Shown: piece after piece, positions 31,250 to 46,320 of the stretch | Numbering within the stretch: the stretch's first letter is position 1 | How the letters are laid out: each line of letters opens with the position of its first letter | Assembly (NCBI GenBank): GCA_030685235.1 | Contig: MU839083.1 | Location: 558,001-622,000 of the forward strand | DNA length: 64,000 nucleotides | Direction: 5' to 3' | Source: Copromyces sp. CBS 386.78 | Taxonomy: Eukaryota > Ascomycota > Sordariomycetes > Sordariales > Sordariaceae | Translations under genes and position numbers: made by a program | The notes under the pieces: generated by a model | What the model was told of the DNA's origin: nothing | The model's database searches: none | The model's input: only the letters and a program-made list of their open reading frames with translations

Positions 31250-34095
31250 GTAGTATTTCATATTAAGAGAAGTAATGTATGTACAAGCGCTAATAGATAT
31301 AAAGTCCTTTACCTATTCCCCGAAAGAATACTTTATAAACTTCTATCGAATAAAACCGCCGCCCCTTCCCTAGCTATAAGGCTGGCCCTTACATTTCCTA
31401 CCGTAGTACTACTTTATTTATTATCCGGTAAATAATAACGTTAACCTATTACTAGTATTCTATACCGAATAATCCGTCGCTAGGATCTCTATTAAATATA
31501 ATTGGCTACCTAAGAAAGCGTTCCCCTCATAAACTTTGTTTAGTTAATTAATAATTAAATATTAAAGTTTAGGGATAGTAAATACAGTATATTAAAGTTA
31601 AAAGAATTTATAAACGATCTATTTATAAAATATTTAAAATTACTTCTAAGCCGATTAAAATAGTTTAGAAATGCAATAAGCAAATATAATATTATATTTA
31701 AAGAAATTTCATTAAAGGATATTAGGCTAAAAAATAAAATAGGGGTTAATTAAATTAAAATTATTAAATTATAGCGAATTTTTATATTAGAACTAATTAA
31801 ATTACGTAGTATCCATCCGTATCGTTTTAATATTATATTTATAATAATATTTCGATTTAACGCGTATTTATTTTATATATTATCGTCCCTTGAATATTAT
31901 TTATTTAGTAATATAATATCTTTATTTAAATAAATATTTTCGTTGTATAATTCCGTATAGTCTTAAGATTGAATAATTATATTTAATATAATTATTAATA
32001 TTATAATATATTATATATATAATTCGGGTAATTTTAAAAAGGACGTTAGGAGATTATAATAAACAAATAATATCCCCGGGTATAACTTAGGATATATATT
32101 ATTTAAATTTATTATAAAAAGATAAGTACTATAATATTTTACCGAATTAATAAATAGATAGTTCTATCGTCTAATTATTAATTCTTCTTTAAACTCCGGT
32201 ATTAAATTTTCTAATAGAATATTTTTTAGGTTTTTAGCCGGATAGGAAGTTATTACTCTAATTTAGAAGCTTAATTATTATATTAAATATTAAAAACGAC
32301 GTATTATTATAAGATCTTCGATTGCCGGTATATAATTTATACTTATTTTATAACGGGGTCCTATATAATCGCTATTATAAAATTGTAAAAAGTTTTATAA
32401 GGCTAAAATAAATAAAATTAAATATAAAGATTTAAAGGAGGGTATTAAGTTCGAAATATAAAATTAGCTATCTACGAATTCAATAAGACTATTATTAGGC
32501 CTTTTCTAATTAATTTTAAAGGTTTCTAATAATAATTCGTTTTATTTATAGAAATATTTAATTACATTTTTATTATATAATTTATAATAGTTAAATATTT
32601 TATATTTTCGTAGAAACTTTTAATACTTAGAATTAGTACGTTAATTAAATTTAACCGTTTTTTAATATAGAAATACAATTATTAGTCTTCTATTTTTAAA
32701 AATAATTAATTAAATTAAAATTAATTTTCAACGAACGTTTTATCTACGCTACTTAAATATAGAACTCATATTTAAAGTAATTAAATAGTACGTATATCGA
32801 CCGTTTATTATACTTAGACATTTTTAAACGTAATATTAGTCTAGGTTATATATATATAATTTAAATAATTTATTATTTATAATAAAACTCACATAAATTT
32901 ATATTATTCAATATTTCTAAGCTCGAAATTATTTAATATACTAGGAAATCTCTTAAATTTTTTTAAATATTCTTTAATTAATATCTATTTTAATAAAATA
33001 CAAATTCGTTTTTACTTTCTAATAGACAACTTCAATATCTAAAAATCTATACGTCGTAAATTTCTTTAATCCTCCCAATAGAAAACGGTATATAAGATTT
33101 CCTTATTATTATATTATATTTGATTATAATTATATTCGATTTTATTCTATAATAAATTTCGTAAATTTAATTTATTTAATATATAATAAAATTTAATAGT
33201 TTACTAAATATTAAGATTAAAATTTCTATTTACTAATACAACTTCGTATTTTTACTTACTATAAATATATTTAAATTTAATATTAGGTTTTATTTTTATA
33301 AATAGCAATAATTATTAAGTAATAAATAACGAATAAAATATTTTAGAAATATAAAATATCTATTAAAATTCGGATACCGAAACTAATATAGGTAACTAAT
33401 AATTATTAAGAGTAGGGTTAAATTAGGTAGGGTCTTAAAATATTAATTAGAATTATATTATTATTTCTAGTATAGGAGGCCGATAATAATCGGAGTCAAA
33501 ATATAAGTATTTAAATTGGATTTAGCAATGCTCTAATAGAAATTCGCTTTACTCTTACTCTATTATAATAATCAACTATAATTATACTTATAAAACTAAA
33601 ATAGAAGGGCTAGCCTTTAAACTATAATCGTATTATACTATTCGGAATATAAATTTCGAAAAGGAATAGTTAATTTTTATTTCTAAAGTTCAAATTTTAA
33701 ATTCGCACCTTTTATTTCTTTCTTTACGTAAAATTTATAAATAATCTTTAACTTTCTTAATCTATCCTTACTACAATTATATTCAATATAGAAATCTATA
33801 TTTATTATACGATTTTTCTTTAGAACGTCCTCTTTATTTGGAATTTATTATATCTTAGTCGTAATATAATTTACCTTTTTAAATACTTAATAAACTACAC
33901 TATACAACTACGTATTATATTTTTGAAATGCTTTTTACCAAAATTCTTACTTCTATTACTTTATATTACTACAAATATTATTACAATATATTACAATACC
34001 CTTTCTTCCTCAAAATACTTTAGCATTATTAACCTTAGTCTTTTATTTCTCGGAGGTATTAGGTTAGCATTATCGTTCTTATCGAAGCCTTTATC
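31250..34095. repeat. AT-rich RIP block
   Basis: TA-rich DNA without readable domains. Nothing specific was seen on either strand. Confidence 0.6.
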
Positions 34096-34099
34096 CATA

Positions 34100-34320
34100 T
34101 TGCACTTCGATTAGAATTTGGAAGTTTCGTTCCTGCGCAGTTGTCAGGTATTATTCTTATGTCACTTGTCACGGCACTAGCAGACCACTACACCACTAGG
34201 CCATGTTCCTACAAAAGGATACAAGTAACCGAAGCTGGCAATTCGGTCGCTCAGGTGGTCTTATATAGTTGTCCCAGCAGAGGCACCCGAGTGCATTCCG
34301 TGACATCATTATTTATTATA
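34100..34320 (-). repeat. possible tRNA-related SINE remnant
   Basis: This is a 220-base patch of normal composition. Its minus strand has a good RNA polymerase III A-box-like word, TGGCCTAGTGG (34,203-34,193), followed about 60 bases on by a weak B-box-like hairpin GGAACGAAACTTCC (34,133-34,120). Cloverleaf folding is not convincing, and no poly-A or other tail is identified. The plus-strand frame 34,141-34,443 is probably chance. Confidence 0.3.
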
Positions 34321-37300
34321 ATACACTTAACCTTCGTTATGCTGTTTTTTTTAAAATATTTATTTAATATATCTCCCTCCTACACCTTCGTCTTATACTT
34401 TCATACCCTAGCCGCTTTATTAACATTATCGTATCTTAGATAACATATATAAACTACCTCTACTTTCTTTTCCTTTTCTTAGTTTATTATTATTAATACT
34501 ACTATTATATTAATTATATTACTAGTCCTAAAGATACTCAAATAGTATAAATATAGGACGGTAACAATTACTATTAGTAATTCCGCTAAAATAGATTATA
34601 TAAAAGTTACTCGGCTTACTCTTAATATAAAATCAAATATTACAACCCGGCCAGGGTTATATATTTATATTAATCTTCCTGGCTAATATACTAGCGCTTA
34701 CATTCTTATAATATAATAATCGGGAGACGACCTATATAGGTTACAATACGTAAATATCTTAATTAATCGAAAAATAAATACTCTCTCGTCAAATTATAAT
34801 ATTTAATTAGGAAGTCCGTATAGTAGTACCTTTTCCTTAACCTCCTTTAAAAATATTATTCTAGTAATTTAGAGTATTATAATAGTATAGCCGTTAAAGT
34901 ATATATTAGAATTCATATAGGCATAGATTTACTTAGACTTATATTCGTAAAGCTATTTACCTATTTAGTATTTAAATATAAAACTTATTCTAAATTATTA
35001 TACCTTCCTAGTTAGGCTTCTTTCTTATTTCTTTAATTTAATATCTTCGATTTAACGTATACCTCGCTCTATCTTTAAACGTATAAAAGCTTCGCGCTAT
35101 TATAAATATTAATATTACGGCAATCATTCTATTTACCCTTTCTTTTAGTATCCCGGAAGAATAAACCGATGTTCTATAAAATATTAATTTATATTAGCAA
35201 TTAAATAACAACTTCTAATATTATTATACCGCTTCTTATTTAAATCAACTAGTATAAAAGCTATTTGATTTTATAATTTACTAATAGAATGACTTACTAA
35301 TTGTTATATTATTAAAATTATTCGTTATTTATCCTAATAAAGAAAATCCAATTTTATAATTACTTAACGTTAAGAGCTAATATAGTTATAAAAGCCTTAC
35401 TTTAGAATATTTTGAGCGCCGTATTAATAAAGTAAAATTTAAATTAAAGAGAATTATTATTATAAATTTATTATAATTATTTTAATATTAAAAAATTTAT
35501 ACTAATTATCTGTATTTACTAGAATAAAATCATTTCGAAAAAATATTCGTATATAATTATTAAAACGCCGATTTATAAAGAAAAATATTTCATTTAAGGA
35601 AATATCTTATTAGCTAAGAATATTAAAGGACCTTATATATAATATTTAATTATATTTAGAAACCTAATTTTCGTATTTTAAAGCGCGCGGTTAATACCGC
35701 TTAAAAAAAGGGTATAGGGTTAATAGCGAGATTAGGTAGAGCGGACGAATATATAATATTCAGTATATCCTATATAAAGAATATTCTTTTTAAAATTTTA
35801 ATTTTTATATTTAATTTTATTTATTCTTTTATTTTTAATATACTTTCAAAATACTAAATTAAAAAGTAAGTATATTAAATAAAAGGAATCTAAAAAAAAA
35901 TTCCACTAACTTTATTAAATATTTAGAATACAAATCGCCGTTTATATTATAAAAAATAGTAAACTCAATTACTACGAATCTCAACCTAGCTTTTTCAATT
36001 ATAAAATTTATTTATCGGTCTAAAGAAAAATTCCTAATAATTTTTTGACGCTTGAAGATAAAATATAGGGACTATTAATATGCAAAGATTTAATTAAATC
36101 TTTTAAAAGAAGAATTATTAGCGCTATAAAAAAAATTTATAAAATATATGTAAAATATTAAGCCGATACGGCTACTATAATTTTCAAAGAATTATAAAGA
36201 GAAGTAATTATCTACGAATTGTAACCTAATTTAATTATTCTATTATTAATAATTATAAAAATTAAGTAAATTAAGTAGGAAAGATTTATTAAATTATTAG
36301 AGCAAATAAATATTAGGGTCGAACAATACCGAAACTAATTATTATTATAAATAGATTATTATTTTACGCTCCTATAAAGGAAATTTATATAAATTGACTT
36401 AAGTATAAATCTATATAATCTAATATTTTCCTTATCCAGGATATCTTTTACTATTAGTTTAGTTAGTTTAATAGCGCTTTACTTAAAATCTTATTTAAAA
36501 TATAAAGATTATCAATTAAAAAGGTCGGTTTAGAAATTAGGCCGGTAATTTATATCTTTATAATTATAGAAGTTAAATTAATAATAAATAAAACCCGTCG
36601 AATAAATATCTTACTATTTAAAATTTATTACCAAATATTTTTAAAATAAAGGATATAAAATTAACCTTAGAATTTTATATATGAATTTTATTATTATATT
36701 CTAATTAAAATATTTATTAAATATAGTCCTAATAATAACCGATATTTAATAATAAAAGTTGTATAGTATTATAAATATAATAGATCGTCGAATTCTATAT
36801 AAAATAAGGAAGTAAATAACCTATTAGTAATCGTTTTAATTAATTATTAAACGGGGATATATATATTAATTATAATATTTTCGTTATATTATAACCGCAT
36901 CTCTTCGTAGTACTTTAAATAAAGATAAATACTATTAATAATTATTTTAATATATTCAAAATATAAATTGGAACCAAATTTAATTCCCCGCTATTTTTCT
37001 TTAATATATTATACCTTAGGAAAATAGTAAATATAATCTTTAATAATCCTATTCTTAAAAAATAATATAATAACAAAAAATATCCCGATACTATATATTA
37101 TAATTTTATTGAAATAATTCCGGAAAGGACTACTTAAAAAATAATAAAGGGAGTATAAAATATCCGTAATAGTAGGAACTATCTCGATCGGCCCTCCTAA
37201 ATATAAAATATAGAATCCCGTTATATAGGGAATAATATATAATAGAATATTGTTAATAAATCCGCAAATAAAATACTGAATACTATATATATTATAATTT

Positions 37301-40300
37301 ACTATTTAGTAGTATAAAATAGTATATATATTACAAAGACCGTAGCCGTATAATAAATAATACGTTAAATAATATATAATATATAACGGGTAGAATTTAT
37401 TATTATCTAAATAATAATAAATATTTTTAATAACTAATTAATATTATAAAACGTATTTCTACGTATTTAAAGTTATTTAGGCAAAATTTATAAAATAGCT
37501 CTTAATTTATTAAAAGATATTAGTATATTAGGTATAATTTTTAATTAATTAGGAATAAAATTCTTTAAAGATATTTAAAATTAGAAAATAGAAAAAAGAC
37601 CGATTAAAAGTATTTAATATAAACGTAGAAATAATAAATTTATTAAAGGCGTTTATTTTTATAGTATCCTTTTTTTAAAAAAAAGTTAGAAGGTTATTAA
37701 AAATAGGTAATAAATATAACCGGGCTACTAGTTAGAGTAAATTTAATTAATAGGTTTTAATAAAATATTAGAAGTATTATTAGAACAATTTAAATAGATA
37801 TTTAGGATTTTCAGGATAGAGGATATTTAATTGTTTACTTAATATAAAGTTCTTTATATTATATAATTTAAACTCCTTAATATAATTAATACTTTTAAAG
37901 TATTAATACTAATACTATTAAATAATTTTAAAACTATACTCCTTTAAAGGGTTGAAATTTATTAAAATTTCTATTATTAATTACCATTCTAATTCTTTTA
38001 TCGGTTTAATTCTTATTATAATTATAATTATTCGAAAGCGTTATTAGTAAATATTAATATTTAAAAGTACCTACAATACTAACTCTTGTATAATTATTAA
38101 TAAATTCTCAAATTCCCTTTCGAAAAAAAGTATAATTATTATAAAATTTAAAGAAATATTAATATATAATAGTCTACTAATTTCCACTAAAAGTTTTCTT
38201 AAAATATAATACAAAAATATAATACTTTACATATAAATATAATTTTTAGAGCGAGTAAAACTTATAAAAATATATAAATTGCATTCAATAATAACAATTT
38301 ATAAAGAAAATAATAAATATAAATAAATACCGTTTCCCAAATTTTAATTATTATAAATAAATAAAATAACCTCTATAGCATTTTTAGAAAGATTTTAATA
38401 CGCTAAGTAGAACTCTCTTAAATAATAATTACCTATAAGTATTTCGTACAAATCAAGCCATAATTTACGATTATACATCCTTTCGTATAGTAATTTAATT
38501 AAATATATATTAAACTACAAAATACTATACTTAATAACTATATCAGACTTATTATTTATATAAAGAATAGTCAAAAATAAAACTAAAATAAAATTTATAA
38601 CAATTAAATTTTTAAATTTCGGTTGAAATATATTAAATATTTTGTATTACTTTTAAACAATTCCAAATTTAAATATTAAAATTCCATTTTAGAAACTTTA
38701 AATATATAAAGTAAAACACTAAAACCATTTTCTCTATTCATTATTTTAATATACAACTATTTCAATTTATATATAAAGTTTAATTCGTTAACATTATTAT
38801 TAAAATAAACTAAACATAGACCAAATTCAAGAAAATAAAGAAAACAACCACTTACCAACTAATTTAGAATTACAATAAAGATTACAACCTACGCTGCACC
38901 AATTCAAAACTAAAAATAAAATTCTACATTTAATTTTTAAAAACAATATTCTTTTTCAGTTATTACTAGAAGAAAACTTCGTCTTAATTAATAAATGTCT
39001 ACTAAATAACACAAATAATAATATATATTATTACTTCACCTTAATATTTACGAATATATTCTTCAAATTATTTAAAATACAAAACAAGCAATTAAAACTT
39101 AACGTTTTACGATAATACTTCAAAGAACATTCTTATAACTATTATACAAATAAAATAATATTATAGCACGCTCCTATCATTATAAATATAGGAATTTATA
39201 TTAATAATATAAACGTATATATTCGTAATATAAAAAATAAATTATTTATTCAAAAGGGAAATTACTATACAACTTTTATTACTCCAATTTATTCTAAAAG
39301 AGATTTAATCCCTATAGGCTTCATTAAAGATAATTAAGATAGCCAGAAATTCAAAATACCATACGAATTAAACGGCGAAATAAGAACATAGAACTTTTAT
39401 AAAGAGCTATAAAATATATAATATATATAATAAAATAATATTATAATTTTATTCAAATCCTAAAGAATTAATATTTTATTACTTCTTTTACTTTTAAAGG
39501 CACTAGTAAATAAGTATTAAGGGTGAATATTTAGTATAAAGGTAAAAATATTAATTAGGCTAAAGACCTATAAAGTTAGGTCTACTATCGTATAATAAGT
39601 TATACAACTATAAGATATTTAATTATATTTTAAATTTTCTCTTTTTTTTTTCTACTATTAATAATCTTCATAAATAGATTTAATTAATTACGTTTAATCA
39701 CTCGACCATCCGTACCCTTATACTACGACATTTATTATTTTAGCAAACGTACAAGAAAAACTATTTTTAATACAAAAGTAATAATAATAATCTTATTTAC
39801 TATATTAATATCTCTTATACAAAAGTAATAAATAAATTATATAAATAAATAAACCAACTTAACTACATTTTATTATTAAATATATAAACTCATAAGCGTT
39901 TTTTCCGTTAATATATTACTAACTTTTTAACGCCTTATAATTCTCTTTTATTAATTTATTAAACCGCCGAAATACTATTATATCTCTCTTTAAAATAACT
40001 TTATTTTTACTCGAAAATAAATATTCTTAGGTTTTAAGAATAATAAATTCCTAATTAACTATATTATAAAAATTTAAATTTAATTCCCAAATATTAAATA
40101 TAAATATATTTTCATACTTTAAAGTCGGAAAAAAAATAGGATATTTCCAATCAATCGTTTTATAATTATAATATATTGTATATTCAATATTAAAAACATT
40201 AATTTCAACTAAATAATAACCTATAACCATTACGGAAAAATCGGCGTATAATATTTTAAATAGGTAAATATTACTATCAAATAATTTTAAAGAAATAATA

Positions 40301-42429
40301 TAAAAAGCCATCCGCCAGCTACTATTTAAATTACTCTAAACAACAATTTTAATACTAATATTTATTCTTAATTAATACTATTCTATAATTTTACCTTTAA
40401 TATTAGTAAAGGCGGAATATAACGAATACATTAATTCTAAACGATTAAAAGTAATATATAACTCTTATATAAGATAATTATAGGAATCTAGAGCTTAATA
40501 AATAATAAATATAATAAAAAATAATAAAATATATAAATATATATAGGTTATAAATAATAAGAATTTAATATACGATAAATAAGATTCGTCCTAAATATTT
40601 ATTAAAAAAGTAAAAAAAAAGACTTATACTAATATATAGGATTGTAATTTATATATATCCTAATACTTTTTACAATTAATAATTTCTAATTGTAGTTACT
40701 TATTTAAACTATTTTAATATTCTAGAAAAGGTATTCAATAAATAACAAATTAAATTTTACTTTCAATTTTAAAGAAATAGTCGTAGTATTATATAAATAT
40801 TGTAAATTAGCTATTTTTATATCCTATATCTTTTTATAGTCTTTTCCAATCTGGGTTTCCTCTAAATTATCTTCGAATTTACTAGACGAAAACTAATTAT
40901 TATAAATAACCGCTTTATATTATTAAAACGCGCTTATAATAATTGTAGCAATCTCTATAACCATTTCATCCCGTTGTCTTAATTCTATATTCAAAGAATT
41001 TATATACGCAACTTTTTATATAGACTTTATATATTATAATCGTTATAATAATTATTAATATATACGCTTAAACTATTAGTTCTCTTCTTTAAGTAAATAT
41101 ATATAAATAGTTTAATTTTTTTCGATATAATATTAAAGGTTATTTAATAACGAGGGTAAACCTTTTTTTAAAACCATTATTATAAGTAACCTCGAAAATT
41201 TCTAATTATATTTAAGAAGTATCTTATTTAAAAGTAGGAGCATTAATATATTGTAAAGTTATTTTCTAATTTTTAGAAATTAATATACAAATGCCATAAC
41301 TTAAAATTTAAATTTAGTATATTTATATTATTTTTATTCTATTTTACTATTAGATACATTATATATAATATAATTTACAATTATTCCTCCAATACAAGAA
41401 AGTCCTTTCTATTTAGATCTTCCCAATTACTATATGCTAAAAGTATTATATTCTCTCTATATAATTTAAAGATAAATTTCTTTCCTTTATTTATAATTTT
41501 AGGTTTTAAAGCTTTATAATTTTGTATAGGGCTATAAATAATAGAGAAAAGATAACTCTTTTCCTATTTTAATTAGTATATATAAATTAAATTTAAATGC
41601 TAATACTTACAATAATTTACTAAGAAGGAGGCTATAAAATTATTTTTTCGGACTTATATACGTAAAACCGATTATTTATTTTAATAACGAAATAAACACG
41701 TACTCTATTCTATTATAATTCGTACGCTTTTTTAAAGAGTATATACTAGCGCTTTCTAATTCTTATTTTATATAAAAGGGTACTTTTACTTTAAATATCT
41801 TTCATCTTTTAAAAAATTATATTCCGAGTAATAGGATTCGAACAAATTCAAATTGCGGGCTATTTATACTTAAAACAAACTTTATTAAAAGTTAATTATA
41901 TTTAATTTTCTTATAATATCTTTATAATTAATACTCAATTCTAAAAATAGAATATTTATTTAATTAAATTTTAAGAGCCGCTAAATTAGGATACTAATTA
42001 TTTTATTACCCCTTTAATATACTTCCTAATAGTTATTTACTTATTATATTAATTTAAAAATATATTTAAAATACTAATTCTTTACTACCCCGTTAAATAA
42101 GTAGATATATTAATTACCCGTCTATAGTATAGAGGTTAAAATTAATAAAAATATAGAATAAAAAAAAGGATATTATATATAATAATTATATATATTATAG
42201 AATATACCTAGGTACATCCTCTATAACTAATCGCTTCGGAAGCTAATAGTCTATTTATTAAAATATCGGGTATTCTATAAAGTATTAAATATTCCCTTTC
42301 TAATTCGTTATTATATAAATATTCGACCCTAAACCTTATTAAATTCCTAAAGAACCGTACGGCTTAAACCTAATCTTTACTATATAATTAAATAATTTAA
42401 ATAATTAGGCTATATTCACCCTCGACGTT
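34321..42429. repeat. AT-rich RIP block
   Basis: About 8 kb of TA-rich DNA. The stretch 38,500-39,450 is G-poor and C-richer on the plus strand, a one-strand bias. No reverse transcriptase, integrase or transposase motif could be read. The short frame at 40,051-40,311 (-) is Ile/Tyr/Asn-rich and likely chance. Confidence 0.6.
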
Positions 42430-42560
42430 TAGTATTAGTTTCGAAATGGCCGGAAGCCTCTTTAGAAGTATCCGGAAGCTTCCGGCTACAATACCTACCT
42501 CGGCCGGACTCTTAGCCACCGGTACTACTTACCCGAATTTCCCTTAATACTACTAGGCTA
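42430..42560. repeat. small GC-normal patch
   Basis: About 130 bases of higher GC, including CCGGAAGCTTCCGG (a perfect palindrome at about 42,471) and CGGCCGGACTC. It may be part of an LTR or a captured fragment; no gene. Confidence 0.3.
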
Positions 42561-42944
42561 GAAAGCTAACTACAAAAGTACCGAAGATACTGAAAAATTA
42601 CTATAAAACAATCCTAATCATCCTAAGAACAATTATAACTAATTAAATAAGGAATAGGGTACCCGGATAAAGGACGGCGCTAAATAGAAGATAAGGAATA
42701 GATAAAGGTATTCTAAAAGATTTATATATATATAGATTGTTAAATAAATACTTTAAAGCCTTAGGTAATAAGGCTTAATACGTACCTTAAATATATACCG
42801 ATTCCTTTTAGTATAAGAAGGCTTTAAAGCCCCACCTTCTTATAGAAGTTGAGAAGGATTAATAAGGCCTTTAAGACCAAAATAATTTATTAATTAAATT
42901 AAATTACTATTCTAAGCCCTAATTATAACCCTTATTATATTTAT

Positions 42945-43171
42945 TTTATATATAAGTATAAAAGAAAAGTTAAGATAGGTTCCCGTTCTAAGCTAAAAAA
43001 TAGTGTTTACTTATTCTTTTCTTGCATTTCTTTAATCAATCAATCCTTCGAAAGGTACGGAAATATAGCCGATAATAATTATAGAAAACTATATTTCTAA
43101 ATATAGCAATTAGAACCCTAACCCTAGAACTAGCTAAGCCAGCTCTAGGGTTAGGGTTTCTTAACCGCTTA
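42945..43171. repeat. dispersed repeat copy 2, holding the empty MITE target site
   Basis: It matches the flanks of the transposon at 29,739-30,472 continuously through CTTTAATCAATCAATCCTTC, with no insertion. It ends in the same palindromic arm, here better preserved (ACCCTAACCCTAG..CTAGGGTTAGGGTT, about 43,120-43,170). Confidence 0.8.
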
Positions 43172-43924
43172 ATCGATATAGGTAGTCTACTATTACTATA
43201 GCAAGTAACTAACACACTTACATTAAGAACATTAACTCAATATTAATCTATATAAAAATAGAATTTAAACGCTAACGCTTAGCACTATTCATACTTAATC
43301 CAATAACTAATAAGTAAATAGATAAAATCAAGCATTTAAAAAAACAAGTAGCCTATAAATATTAGTAGGATAAATAAAGAAAAACAAAGCATATAAATCG
43401 TAATAATTATTTATCTTTTCAATATAACGTCCCAAACACTTCTTCCCAAACAATTACTTATTATAAAAATCGAAAGGAGGGTCGCAATCAAAACGTACTA
43501 TTAATTATTATAAACTTAATTACGTATACTCGCTACCAAAGTCGCAAAAGCAAGAACACAAATCCTAGCATTACAACATTTAGTAAAAATCTTAAAATCC
43601 AATTTAAAATATCAGCTAATTAAAAAAGATACCATATAATAGGCTAATATCAACAAAATATCCACCACCACATTATACGTACATTAAAGAACTCGCTTTA
43701 TCAGCTCAAAAATACCAAACAACCCTTAATAATCAAAACAAAGAAAACTCTTCAAAATTTATTTACAATCCGCTAGTAAAGGAATTTCAACCGCTCGAAA
43801 ACGAACATAAAAATAGGCAACAAACATACTAAATACAATTTCAAAGATTTTAAAGCTAACTAAGAATACAACCTACCAATAAACTAAATAATAAGAAGAA
43901 TATCAATAATATATAAAGAAATAT

Positions 43925-44405
43925 GACGTAATAAACGCTAAAAACTATTATAAAAGAGAAAATAAATATTATAAACAATCCTATTACTAGAACAAATCTC
44001 TACATCTTTTCTATAAAATTTAAAATAACGAATCGCCTTACCAAATTACCCTACCAATTCTTTCTCGTCCCTTACTCCGCATACAACCTTCTATTTTCTA
44101 TTAGTACCCCCTAAAATACAAATTCAAATTCGGCCCTTTATAGCTCTTATACCATTAAAGAATTTAATATTTTAAACCTAACTTTAAAGTTATTTAAAAT
44201 AGAAATATCTATACCTCTTCCAATAATCCAAATTATTAAAAGAACGGGACGGAACAATTACAATCGAAAATAAAAAACTAAAATTAAAATAGAGCTTAAA
44301 CTAATTATAATATTAGTTTTATATTTATTAAAATTTATTTATAATATTTAGAAACTAGATAATTAATAATAATTTTATTAAAATTAAAAATAAAAATAAT
44401 TATCT
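43925..44405 (+). repeat. dispersed direct repeat, copy 1
   Basis: 43,925-44,235 aligns with 50,390-50,700 (shared AATCTCTACATCTTTTCTATA, CAATTCTTTCTCGTCC, AGTACCCCCTA, CAAATTCGGCCC). 44,290-44,405 aligns with 51,345-51,462 (TATAATATTAGTTTTATATT). The second copy has about 630 more bases between the two blocks. One frame hints at Tyr/Lys/Asn-rich protein, but no domain is read. Confidence 0.75.
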
Positions 44406-46320
44406 CAAAATATTTAACATTTCAATACTCTCAATATAATTCAAAATTATCATAAATTACACCCAAATTATCTACTACCGCCGTTACAAAAATAAAATAT
44501 ACTTATACGTCGTACAACCTTATAGTAATCGAATCGAACAATATTCTAATACAATAGAATATTATAATAATAATCTCTACCTAGCTATTCCTTACAGGAT
44601 TTATATTTTTACCAAATACATTTACTTCTCTACAAAATATTTAATCCCAAACTCGTACAAGGAATATAATTAAATCTTTTACTACGAACAATATTATACT
44701 CCTTGTATTTTCAATAATATTTTACATAATTACAACGAATATAATAGGAACTTTATAGCTCCAGTACTATTATAATTATATTTAGCTATTATATCGGTTA
44801 TTATAATAAATACTTAACTTAAAATCTATTTCTTCTATAGCTAATTTTATAAATCCTTTAATATTAAATTCCTTAAGCGGATTAGCTACTACCCTAATTG
44901 GAATCTATATTTCACATAATAAACACTAGTCTAAAACGACGATATACACAATTAACTTAGTATCTTCAACTCTAATTTCTACAATTTTAATATCTATTAT
45001 ATATAAATTCTAATTTCTTAAAAGGATTTCCCACTAAATTACACCAGCTCGTCCTATTCAAGAACGAAACAAAACTTCTTTTTAGGGTTATATACCAAAA
45101 TATAACTTAATAATTAATAGAATATTAGAAAAATATAAACAAACAATTTTCAAATAAAATAATATTAATAATATATTATTATTATTAACTCCCTTCACAT
45201 AGTAAACCAATTCTCTTTCCTTCTTACTCTTCCTTCCGCTCCATACAAAAAAAAACGATTTAACTCAATATAAAAAAATCGTAAACCTAAAAATAATTAA
45301 ATTTCAAATACTCTACGACTTATACTTTATTATTCCTCCTCATTATTATCACAAAACTAGCCTATACTTTATCGCAATATACTATCGCTATTAGCATATA
45401 TAATTCAACACTTATTATAAACGCAGATTTCGCACGCACATAACAAGACACATACAACTCCACGTAATATTAGCTAGCCATCTCGCATTCTCTCTTGCTC
45501 TCTTCGTACAACCACATATCCTACATACCACCTAACGTCGTTATCAAATAACGCCATTCCGTAATATAACCATTAACATTAGTAAAGCCGAAGTAGGATA
45601 TATATAGCAATCTAAATAGGTCAAGAATAACATATAATCCTTCTAAAAAGCGTTAATAAAAATCTCGAACTTAGCAAATAATTAACATACTAAAAAATAA
45701 TATCGGGTTATTAATAAAATAAACAAAAGATAATAAAGGAGGAAGTAAAAAATAATAGCAAGAAATAAAAAGCAATATATAAATATATATACTCGGTATT
45801 AAATATTACTCTTCTCTTTTTATATCATTATAAATCCCTAATTTTTGCCACTTACGTATCTTACCTTAGGTTACCTCCTCGCTTTTCTAATAAGAGGCGA
45901 TTTAGGCCTAACCAATAGAAATACGTAAAAAAAAACCAGCCTTAATTTTTCTTATAGCCTTATTCCTTATCTTTCAATTATATCGAAATACTCGCACTAA
46001 CGTTTCTAATCTCAACACAAGTGGAAACTAATATACTAAACGGGACAAGAAATTAAATTTAAAGGGCGAGCGGCAATTATTAATCATAAAAGTGGTAATA
46101 AAAATCAATTATTACAATATAGTTATTTAAAGTCTAGTAACTTCTTACAATAATGTCCAATAAGATCAAATATATATTACTATTTAAGGAAATTAGTCGG
46201 AACAATATCCAAATATTAACACATATCCTTAACTCACTCTTACCAAATAGGAAAGAGAAGGCGAAAGCGTATGATTTCATTTTCTAATACAATAAAGCGA
46301 CGGTTGGTGATATCTTATAG
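44406..46320. repeat. AT-rich block, plus strand G-poor
   Basis: Composition is skewed: C clearly outnumbers G on the plus strand through most of this stretch. No frame of interest. A less AT-rich run near 45,430-45,560 has no recognisable content. Confidence 0.5.

Noticed and set aside
43120..43170. A true telomere or interstitial telomere tract
   Set aside because: Only two partial repeats per arm, arranged as a palindrome inside a dispersed repeat, with no long TTAGGG run.
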